A stretch of 5,581 bases of DNA from contig JBJTDR010000078.1 of the NCBI GenBank assembly GCA_046092445.1, forward strand, positions 1 through 5,581. Direction: 5' to 3'. The stretch comes from CAIUPE01 sp046092445. Lineage in GTDB: Bacteria; Pseudomonadota; Alphaproteobacteria; Rhizobiales; Beijerinckiaceae. Numbering within the stretch: the stretch's first letter is position 1; the number at the start of each line of letters is the position of its first letter. This document shows positions 1 to 5,581 of the stretch, piece by piece. The translations under genes and the position numbers were made by a program. Under the pieces are notes generated by a model. That model saw only the letters and a program-made list of their open reading frames with translations, was not told the DNA's origin and made no database searches.

Positions 1-523
1 ACCACCGCCAGTACATTTTCGTCCAGGCCGCCTTGCCGCCGAAACGACGATCATGACGCAACAGGAAGCTGCGCACCGTTTGCTTGGCCCCGATGGCATC
101 GTCCTGCGCATTTCGCCGAGCGCGGATGAGATCGCGTACCGCCTCATGCGCTTCGTCCGGCACCCAGATCGCGGTGAGTTCGCCGGCGCGTAGCAGCCGC
201 GCCAGTGTCATCGCGTCACGTCGGTCCGTCTTCACATGGTCGCCCGGGCGTCGCGGCATCATTGAGGGGGCGATGACAATGCAATCCTGCCCCAGCTTCG
301 TCAGCAGCCGATGCAGGCCATAGCCACAGGGACCAGCTTCGTAGCAGACGTTCAACGTAACGCCCGGTCCCGTTAGTCGCTTGACCAGCCTTCTGACCGC
401 ATCGTCCTCGTTGGCGACTGTTCCGATGAAACGCACCTCGCCTCCGCGCTGTCCATCGGCAACAGCGACCGCAATGGTTTCCTTATGCACGTCCAGACCA
501 ACGTATTTCACTGCCTCCGTCAT
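1..523 (-). CDS. IS110-family DEDD transposase, N-terminal part (cut by window edge)
   Basis: This is the catalytic N-terminal half of an IS110-family transposase, a RuvC-like DEDD recombinase. The family moves elements through a circular intermediate, guided by an element-encoded RNA. Reading the minus strand from ATG at 523-521 gives 174 codons without a stop. Residues 8-14 read VGLDVHK, residues 61-68 YEAGPCGY, and residues 98-104 KTDRRDA. The four expected acids are therefore D11, E62, D100 and D103, all present. Residues 117-130 (TAIWVPDEAHEAVR) are also typical. The start is supported by GGAGG at 530-534 with a 6-nt spacer. The C-terminal Transposase_20 domain with its serine would lie beyond position 1, so completeness cannot be judged. 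Family assignment is firm; the IS110 versus IS1111 subgroup is undecided. Confidence 0.93.
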   Translation of the reverse strand, partial: MTEAVKYVGLDVHKETIAVAVADGQRGGEVRFIGTVANEDDAVRRLVKRLTGPGVTLNVCYEAGPCGYGLHRLLTKLGQDCIVIAPSMMPRRPGDHVKTDRRDAMTLARLLRAGELTAIWVPDEAHEAVRDLIRARRNAQDDAIGAKQTVRSFLLRHDRRFGGKAAWTKMYWRW

Positions 524-594
524 GACTCGCCTCCGCTGCTGAAAAATCCATCATCAGCATCTCAGATTCGAGCCTCCGAGGCTCGGGCAGTCAT
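524..594. other. Putative left end of the IS110-type element
   Basis: This 71-nt non-coding stretch separates the IS110-type transposase start from the GGGG that probably begins the Tn3-family inverted repeat. It holds the transposase ribosome-binding site (530-534), the dyad at 569-585 and no reading frame of its own. IS110-group elements usually encode their bridge RNA upstream of the transposase, whereas IS1111-group elements have a short left end and encode it downstream. A flank this short suits the IS1111 type, or a left end trimmed by the junction with the transposon. The exact element boundary cannot be fixed from a single copy. Confidence 0.4.
569..585. repeat. Perfect inverted repeat in the IS110-type element's upstream flank
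   Basis: CGAGCCTC (569-576) and GAGGCTCG (578-585) are exact reverse complements around a single base, so the transcript of either strand could form a 6-bp stem with a 5-nt loop. The repeat lies about 45 nt upstream of the transposase start and about 10 nt from the candidate Tn3 end at 595. It could be a subterminal inverted repeat of an IS1111-type end or part of a structured RNA. It is too far from any reading-frame end on the plus strand to be an obvious terminator. Confidence 0.5.
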
Positions 595-632
595 GGGGTC
601 TAGGATTGGATCTGGCGGGATGGGCAGATTTC
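595..632. repeat. Candidate 38-bp terminal inverted repeat of the Tn3-family transposon (tnpA end)
   Basis: The sequence begins GGGGTC at 595, the usual start of Tn3-family 38-bp ends, and finishes 2 nt outside the tnpA stop codon at 635-637. That is where the family's tnpA-proximal repeat normally sits. The orientation is correct: GGGG faces outward, away from tnpA. No matching copy ending in GACCCC was found at the right side of the window, so this rests on position and the first six bases. The five flanking bases at 590-594 are GTCAT, but no partner target duplication is visible. Confidence 0.55.
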
Positions 633-634
633 GA

Positions 635-3114
635 TCACAGCGCGTCGATCCGAAGAGGCAAAAATCCGTCGTGGTCGAGTTGGGCATCGTCGGAGAACAC
701 ATAATCTCCGGTCAGATTGATGTGATCCCATCCCAGCGGAGAGATTTGCCCCAGTAGACCGTCGACGCCGGGCTGTCCCCGTGCTTTGAGCGCGCGCGCT
801 GCCCGGTCGAGATTCTTGCAGTTGTAGAGGATGATTGCGGCCGACACGAGGTTAAGCCCGGCGGCGCGAAGTTGCTGGTTTTCGGTGCCGCGATCACGGA
901 ACCGGCCAAGGCGATGGAACGCAACGGCCCGCGCCAAGGTGTTGCGGGCTTCGCCCTTGTTGAGTTCGGCGGTGACAAGCTTGCGCAAAACGGGGTCCTC
1001 GATCCAGCGCTAGGTGAAGTGGGTCCTGTCTATCCGGCCGAGAGAACGCATGGCGGCTGCAAGGCTGTTCTGTTGGCGATAGGCAGAAAGCTTTCGCAAG
1101 ACCAGCGACGGGGTCACCACGCGGTTGCGCATCGCGGCGATGATCTGGTGGCCAATGCTGCCCTGAATGTGTCCTCGCGCATGTGCCAGGTTTGCATTCT
1201 GAGCAATGCCCGCCGTGATGCGACGCTGCAGATATCGGCCATTCGGCTGAGGCCCAGGTTGGTGGCTTCAGCGATCAGGCTGGCAATGAATGCCTTTTCG
1301 TCACTCGGGGGGAGTCCGGTCGAGACATGGGTGAAATGGTCGATGAAGCCCGTCCATTTGGCGACCTGTTGCAGCACGTCGGTGATCCGCACCGTCGGCA
1401 ACATGCGATAGAACTGCAAAGCTGTGTCGCGCGATTGCTCTTCGTCTGCCGCGCTTTCCTTGGGCATCTTCGGGAATCGAAGCCGGTCGCCGGTAAACAA
1501 CGCCGCATCCTTGGACGACAGGCTGTTCGCCGTCGCGAGCAGAGCCCGGTCAAGCTGCGCCGACTTGGCAGCGATCCACTGCTCGAACTCCAGCTTGCCA
1601 GGATCAGGCAATCTCGACGGCTGAATGATCGGCGCCACCGAAGGGCGGATCAAGTCTTCGAGCGCGCGGTGCATTCGCGATGTGGGAACCCAAAGATCGC
1701 CTGAAGCCACCGCGCTTGCCACGGCAAAGTATGAGGCAAGCTCCCAATATGTCCGGTCGATCTTTCCGTCGGCGAACAGATGCCGGCGCCATCGATGCTC
1801 GATATGACCGAGCGGAACATCGATAGGGAGCGGCTTGCGCCAGTTTCCGCCAAGATCGACGAGGATGCCCATTGCGGTACGGAGCGAGGACGTTGACTGG
1901 CGCCCATCGAACGCAAACGTAGCGAGAAAGCGGCTGCCGATCTGCTTGAATACCCGGTATTCCGGTTGGAGTTCGCCTACGACATCCGGGCGACCCGGCT
2001 TCGTCGAGCGGCGAATGAGCTGCGCATCGGCTTCTATCAGATCGAGACCAGCGACAGAGGTGACGGCAGCCTCAACATTTTCGCCTTTGCGCAGAGCCAT
2101 GGTCATTGCTTCGAGCACGGCAGCGATCCTGACGAGCCGCTCTCGTCCTTGATCGGCCGAGGCAAGGATGGTTTCGCCCAGACGCTTGCGGGCCCGGAGG
2201 TTGGCTCGCCCCACCAGCGATCCGAACATGGCAAGCGCAGCATCTGTAATGGTGGCCTCCAATTCGCGCATTGTTGCCACCAGCGTCGCCATGCGGCGAG
2301 GCGGCGTCATCTGCTGCAGCGCCTGTGCGGTCAGACGAACGCCTTCGCGCGCCAACTGGTTCATTCTGGCCCATGCCGCGTCAGGAACCGAAACTTCATC
2401 GATCCCAAACGCCCGGATCGCATCGATCTTGTCGAGAAGTTCAAGCAGTGTGCGGGCGCTCACGCGGTTTGGCGGTGCTCGCAGCCAGCTCAACCGGCTT
2501 TGCTGATCATGGACTTTCTCGGCCAGAACTGCGTCCAGCCTTTGCCGGGACGCGGTGTCGAGCTGGGCATGAATTGAAGCTGCGAAAGCTTTGTCGGCCT
2601 GGTGCAGCGCCGATGCCACCATCCGTTCGATGACGCTCGCTCCCGGAATGATGGTCCGGTCTGTGCGCATCCTATCGGCGAGGCGTTCGAGCAATGCCTG
2701 TCCATCCGTTAGCGCAAGAGCCTCATCGTCAAGCCATGCGCCAAGCTCGGCACGCAGCGGATGGCTCAGGTCGCGGAAGCCATGATTTCGCTTGATGGTC
2801 GCCAGCTGCTCATATCGCGTCGGCCCGCGCCGCGCGAATTCAGCAATCGCCTCGGCATCGACGTTGACCTGTTCGGCGATGTAATCGAGCATGACAGCCG
2901 GCAGCACTTCGCCACGGCGTAGATATCGGCCTGGAAAGCGCAGACAGCACAGCTGCAAGGCGTAGCCAAGCTTGGTCGCTGGCGTTCGGGCCTTGGCGAT
3001 GAGGGCAAGATCTGTATCGTCGAGGCTGTAGTGCCGAACCACCTCATCTTCGGTGCCGGGCAGCGCCAAAAGCTCTGCTCTTTGCCTTTCTGTCATTGGA
3101 ATGCGTGCAGGCAT
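635..3114 (-). pseudogene. tnpA: Tn3-family transposase tnpA, disrupted by deletion, frameshift and a stop
   Basis: An intact TnpA of this family (about 970-1000 residues) catalyses replicative transposition by acting on the 38-bp ends. The chosen ATG is at 3114-3112 (MPARIPMTERQR), with AAGGGA at 3123-3128 and an 8-nt spacer. The open frame could extend to 3456, but that part overlaps tnpR antisense and is not TnpA-like. The first part (3114-1114, 666 codons) starts with a DUF4158-type region (HYSLDDTDLALI...KLGYALQLC) and runs through the family's conserved body to MREDTFRAALA, then shifts frame and stops. The C-terminal part resumes in another frame from about 1142 (IIAAMRNRVVTPSLVLRKLS), is interrupted by TAG at 1010-1012, and continues to the normal tail (SPLGWDHINLTGDYVF), ending at 635. 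About 150 residues are missing at the junction, including the region that normally holds the two catalytic aspartates. The probable catalytic glutamate in LNKGEARN (codon 950-952) remains. The product should be inactive. Confidence 0.92.
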
Positions 3115-3245
3115 CAACCGAATCCCTTCACAAACGTCTTTCCATTCGTTATCGAATTGAAAGAGGATTTTGAAAGCCGTAATCGCTGACGGGAAGGTGA
3201 CCGCCCACGGCCTTTCAGAAACGACCGTTTGGGAATGAGGCCAAC
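3115..3245. promoter_or_regulatory. res: Divergent tnpA/tnpR control region and probable res site
   Basis: This 131-bp gap lies between the divergent starts of tnpA and tnpR, the standard place for the resolution site where the resolvase binds, recombines cointegrates and often represses both genes. Two dyads are visible: ATTCG-ttat-CGAAT at 3144-3157 and AAACG-ac-CGTTT at 3219-3230. A looser AACG/CGTT pair spans 3133-3150. Either dyad could be a recombinase subsite; the AT-rich centre of the first is the better crossover candidate. For tnpA, a weak promoter (minus-strand TTTCAA, 16-nt gap, GATAAC) can be drawn around 3150-3177. For tnpR, TTGAAA at 3157-3162 with TAATCG 17 nt later is weaker. 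The function is known from family layout; subsites and promoters are inference. Confidence 0.6.
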
Positions 3246-3824
3246 ATGCTGATCGGCTATGCGCGTATCTCCAAGGGCGACGATCAGAGCACCGCGCTGC
3301 AGATGCGTGCTTTAGTCGACGCGGGGTGCGAGCGGGTCTTTGAAGAGATCGCAAGCGGGGGCCGCTGGGATCGGCCGGAACTCCACCGAATGCTCGATCA
3401 GCTTCGCGTCGGGGATGTTGTGGTGGTCTGGAAGCTGGATCGCCTTTCACGATCATTGAAAGACTTGCTGCACCTGCTCGATCGGATCGAGGCGGCTAAA
3501 GCGGGTTTTCGATCGCTGACTGAAAGCATCGACACGATGACACCGGCAGGCCGGATGATGATGCAGATGGTCGGCAGCTTCGCCGAGTTCGAACGCGCCA
3601 TGATCCGCGAGCGCACCAAAGCCGGTCTCGATCAGGCGCGATCCGAGGGTCGCGTTGGTGGCCGCCGACCAAAGCTCAATGCCAGGCAACGCGCCGAAAT
3701 AGCCGACAGCGTGACATCGGGCCGCAAGTCCGCTGCTGAAATGGCCCGCATCTTCGGTGTCAGCCAACCCACAGTGTCGCGGATTGTTGCCGCGCGGCGC
3801 GCTTTCCTCAAAGGCACCGTATGA
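3246..3824 (+). CDS. tnpR: Serine recombinase, Tn3-type resolvase/invertase
   Basis: This 192-residue protein has the normal length of a small serine recombinase, which resolves the transposition cointegrate at res by a double-strand exchange through a phosphoserine link. The N-terminal catalytic domain begins MLIGYARIS, with S9 as the expected nucleophile and R7 beside it. The DRLSRS motif at residues 65-70 supplies the active-site arginines. The long E-helix region (MMQMVGSFAEFERAMIRERTKAGL, about 105-128) is complete. A GGRRPK linker at 139-144 leads to a helix-turn-helix at about 161-181 (KSAAEMARIF, then GVSQPTVSRIV). The start has GAGG at 3237-3240 with a 5-nt spacer. It is divergent from the broken tnpA, and its TGA overlaps the next gene's ATG. 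No key residue is missing, so it is probably functional. A role as an invertase cannot be excluded, but the Tn3 context favours resolvase. Confidence 0.93.
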   Translation: MLIGYARISKGDDQSTALQMRALVDAGCERVFEEIASGGRWDRPELHRMLDQLRVGDVVVVWKLDRLSRSLKDLLHLLDRIEAAKAGFRSLTESIDTMTPAGRMMMQMVGSFAEFERAMIRERTKAGLDQARSEGRVGGRRPKLNARQRAEIADSVTSGRKSAAEMARIFGVSQPTVSRIVAARRAFLKGTV

Positions 3825-5176
3825 ACGTCGGCCACGATCTCTCCCGCATCATAAAATTCGCAACCCGCGATGATTGGGCCGAAGCCCTGCATGATGCGCT
3901 TTCCGACCACGTCGGTGCCGCAATGGAGGAGTTCAACCTCGAATTTGGTGAGATCGGCGACATCATCAGCGATCATTACACCGGGGTTTTGTTTGGCTGC
4001 GCGCTTGAAGACCTGATGACACGCCGGTTCGAACCCGATGGCGAAAATCTGGTCGACGACTACCTCAAGCGGCGTGGCTGGAACGAAAAGGCACCGACAA
4101 AGACCTATCTTCGCGCCCTTCGGGACTCAGCGATGAGCTTGTACGAAGTCAGTGACATCGTTCCAGGTGAGGGGTTTGCCGCTCGCGATCTCGTGCGTGG
4201 CGGGGACCCCATTCGTATCAGGGAAAAATCCGGTTCGCGCACGCTGCGGCAATGGGACAGGATTGCCGTGCGGGTCGTGCCCGAACGCAGCGCCCACGTG
4301 TTGTCCGGTGTCATCCTGCCTTTCACGCTTGAGGCTGCCGAAAACCTGCTCGATGGGTTCAGGGTCGCGAGCGGGAAGCGCCGAAAGTCGGCCAAGATAG
4401 ATATCGACGACGAAACACTTGCCAGCATCGCACACTTGTTCACCACGGCATGGCTGTTCGACGTCCTACCCAGAGCGATGGGGCTGCAATCCCCCATGGT
4501 GCAGAATACCGATGGCGATGACCTCGTGTTCCACAATGTACGCTTTCCGATCAAGCGCGGCGCTTCCGCTGAAGCCGTCGCTGCGCTGCTCGATGCGCAC
4601 CACGAACTGCACCGCGCGAACGATCAGTACTGGAACTGGCTGAAGCCGTCAGCAGACACGATACCGCGTGCAAAAGGGCCCGGGAAACTCGCGTTCGGAA
4701 CAAGCACCGATGATGGCCGGACGGTGTTCGGCACCATCGAACTCAAGGGCAAGTCTCTCGCTCTTTCGGTCAACTCAGCCAATCGGGCCAAGATCGGCAC
4801 CGCAGGGCTATCCGAATTGCTAGGCACCGCCGTGGGCAAGCCGTTGACCGAAATCGTGACGATCGAGCAGGCGATGCGCGACCACCAAGGTCGGCCATCG
4901 GCAGAGCCTGCTGTTCCGCCGGAAGCGGCTGCGCAGCTGGTCCATGATGTCATGGACAGACATTACCGCGAAGCGCTCGACCAGCCTGTCGGCATGCTGG
5001 GCGAGCTCACACCTCGCGAGGCAGCAAAAACCGCGAGCGGGCGCAAGAAGGTCGCTGAGTGGCTCAAATTCATTGAAAACCGGGCAGCAAATCACCCCAA
5101 CGACGCGGATCCCATGGCAACCTACGATTTTTCCTGGATCTGGCGCGAGCTCGGGGTCGAAAAGCTCAGGAAATAG
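3821..5176 (+). CDS. Protein of unknown function, coupled to tnpR
   Basis: I do not recognise a named function for this 451-residue protein. Its ATG overlaps the tnpR stop (ATGA at 3821-3824), and AAGG at 3811-3814 gives a 6-nt spacer, so it is very likely translated from the resolvase message. It has no signal peptide or membrane segment and looks cytoplasmic. An acidic helical N-terminus (about 1-100) is followed by a block at about 101-170 (SLYEVSDIVPGEGFAARDLV, then SRTLRQWDRIAVRV and SGVILPF). A basic stretch, GKRRKSAK, lies at 185-192. The C-terminus (about 374-447) carries VMDRHYREALD, TPREA, GRKKVAEWL and YDFSWIWRELG. From memory, the 101-170 and C-terminal blocks resemble parts of uncharacterised SEC-C-motif proteins, but the zinc motif is absent: C60 is the only cysteine. 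It is probably a transposon passenger or accessory gene. The gene is real; its function is unknown. Confidence 0.85.
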   Translation: MNVGHDLSRIIKFATRDDWAEALHDALSDHVGAAMEEFNLEFGEIGDIISDHYTGVLFGCALEDLMTRRFEPDGENLVDDYLKRRGWNEKAPTKTYLRALRDSAMSLYEVSDIVPGEGFAARDLVRGGDPIRIREKSGSRTLRQWDRIAVRVVPERSAHVLSGVILPFTLEAAENLLDGFRVASGKRRKSAKIDIDDETLASIAHLFTTAWLFDVLPRAMGLQSPMVQNTDGDDLVFHNVRFPIKRGASAEAVAALLDAHHELHRANDQYWNWLKPSADTIPRAKGPGKLAFGTSTDDGRTVFGTIELKGKSLALSVNSANRAKIGTAGLSELLGTAVGKPLTEIVTIEQAMRDHQGRPSAEPAVPPEAAAQLVHDVMDRHYREALDQPVGMLGELTPREAAKTASGRKKVAEWLKFIENRAANHPNDADPMATYDFSWIWRELGVEKLRK

Positions 5177-5236
5177 CAGGTCCGGGACAGTGCGGTCGAC
5201 TACCGTATATCTGTGTCCCAATAATGTACTGAGGCC
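5177..5236. other. Short spacer with a nested dyad between the passenger gene and IS debris
   Basis: No gene is seen in these 60 bases. GGGACA at 5184-5189 can pair with TGTCCC at 5214-5219, and inside it CGGT (5193-5196) can pair with ACCG (5202-5205). GTCC-G-GGAC at 5180-5188 is a further small palindrome. No run of T follows, so it is not a classical intrinsic terminator. The spacer should contain the right-hand boundary of the Tn3-type unit, but no sequence ending in GACCCC is present. The TGTACTG at 5225-5231 could be a remnant of an IS3-type end, although this is too short to rely on. Confidence 0.4.
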
Positions 5237-5441
5237 TTGTATTACACTTGGTCCAAGGAGTTCATGGAAGCGGGCAAGCGCCGGTTGGCCGGGGACACCG
5301 CCCGTGCTGCGACCACCGGCGAAGTGCAGGATCTGCACCGCGAGGCCCGCGCACTGAAGGAATGCGTTGCCGACCTCACACTCGAAAACCGCCTGCTGAA
5401 AAAAAGCATGATCGCGGATGGGGGCGACGAAGAATGAGGTA
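5237..5441 (+). pseudogene. IS3-family transposase orfA fragment with the first codons of orfB
   Basis: Intact IS3 elements have two overlapping frames: orfA, with a helix-turn-helix and leucine zipper for DNA binding, and orfB, with the DDE catalytic core. Here only the C-terminal 66 codons of orfA survive, from LYYTWSKEF through the heptad region LHREARALKE/LTLENRLLKKSM to the typical ADGGDEE ending at TGA 5435-5437. The N-terminal helix-turn-helix is missing: upstream in frame is TAA at 5222-5224, and nothing OrfA-like precedes it. TTG at 5237 is the scar edge and not a credible start. The ATG at 5434-5436 overlaps the orfA stop and reads ATG AGG TA, which matches the M-R-Y start I recall for orfB in this subgroup; the match is lost at about 5442. 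Both ends are cut, so it is non-functional. Confidence 0.8.
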
Positions 5442-5442
5442 G

Positions 5443-5581
5443 CCACTTGGCGCCTTCAAGCACTTCCTGGGCAGGACGCGAGGCGACGTCAGGCACGTGG
5501 TTCTTGCGTGGACGTCCGCGACCAGCGACCGGGAAGATCATGGCAACATCGGCCGGATAGACCTTCTGCTTGTAAGGGATG
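5443..5581 (-). pseudogene. Transposase fragment, probably IS701-like DDE type (runs off the right edge)
   Basis: The minus strand is open from the right edge. It reads IPYKQKVYPADVAMIFPV, then AGRGRPRKNHVPD, then EVLEGAKW. The GRGRPR segment before an alanine/proline-rich stretch is what I associate with the middle of IS701-like DDE transposases; this is from memory and could be a related IS4-superfamily group. The resemblance stops at the KW codons (5443-5448). After that the frame reads LPHSSSPPS, which is the antisense of the neighbouring IS3 orfA, and it ends only at 5242. The protein is therefore cut off on its C-terminal side by the junction at about 5442. Its N-terminal half, including part of the catalytic core, would lie beyond the window. 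It is called a pseudogene because the 3' part is missing. Confidence 0.6.

Noticed and set aside
872..2577. Long plus-strand open frames opposite tnpA (for example 872-1411 and 1966-2577)
   Set aside because: They are antisense shadows expected in GC-rich coding DNA. They show basic, low-information translations with no family motif or supporting start signal.
3115..3456. Upstream extension of the tnpA frame to an ATG at 3456 (114 extra residues)
   Set aside because: It overlaps the resolvase gene antisense and the res-like region and has no transposase-like sequence. A good ribosome-binding site and the family-typical MPARIPMTERQR start are at 3114.
4204..4215. GGGGACCCC at about 4202-4210 as a possible right inverted repeat
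   Set aside because: It lies inside the open 451-residue reading frame, and its flanking bases do not match the candidate repeat at 595-632.
5237..5437. A small intact gene starting at TTG 5237
   Set aside because: The product is the C-terminal piece of an IS3 OrfA without its helix-turn-helix. The start coincides with the scar edge and has no ribosome-binding site.
4105..5446. Minus-strand open frames opposite the 451-residue gene, including 4820-5446
   Set aside because: The coupled plus-strand gene has an overlap start and coherent protein-like sequence. The opposite frames match nothing recognisable, and one crosses two unrelated element boundaries.
1..5581. CRISPR array, tRNA, rRNA or plasmid origin
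   Set aside because: No regularly spaced repeats, cloverleaf-like sequence or iteron cluster was seen on reading both strands.

Overview
This window is a patchwork of mobile-element DNA with no obvious chromosomal housekeeping gene. The composition is GC-rich (estimated by eye near 60%), and the transposase and resolvase types look like those common in Alphaproteobacteria. Sphingomonads would fit well, but this is an inference from resemblance because nothing here is a taxonomic marker.

Layout, left to right. (1) Positions 1-523, minus strand: the N-terminal 174 codons of an IS110-family DEDD transposase that runs off the left edge. (2) Positions 524-594: its upstream flank, with a perfect 17-nt inverted repeat. 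(3) Positions 595-632: a candidate terminal inverted repeat of a Tn3-family transposon, starting GGGGTC. (4) Positions 635-3114, minus strand: the transposon's tnpA, now a pseudogene. A deletion of roughly 450 bp plus a frameshift near 1148-1153 and an in-frame TAG at 1010-1012 break it. (5) Positions 3115-3245: the divergent control and recombination (res-like) region. (6) Positions 3246-3824, plus strand: an intact serine resolvase/invertase-type recombinase. (7) Positions 3821-5176, plus strand: an intact 451-residue protein of unknown function whose start codon overlaps the resolvase stop (ATGA). (8) Positions 5177-5236: a short spacer with a nested dyad. (9) Positions 5237-5441: a fragment of an IS3-family orfA running into the first codons of orfB. 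(10) Positions 5443-5581, minus strand: a fragment of another transposase, probably IS701-like, that continues past the right edge.

Together, items 3-7 form a Tn3-type unit in which tnpA and tnpR are divergent around a shared intergenic region and the 451-residue gene rides as a translationally coupled passenger behind tnpR. The transposase has lost the segment that should carry two of its three catalytic acids, so the unit cannot move by itself, while the recombinase and passenger remain open. No right-hand inverted repeat is visible before the IS3 debris, so that end is probably deleted. The most interesting items are the unknown passenger gene and the placement of the IS110-type element against the Tn3 end. 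I do not see convincing evidence of a wholly new system.
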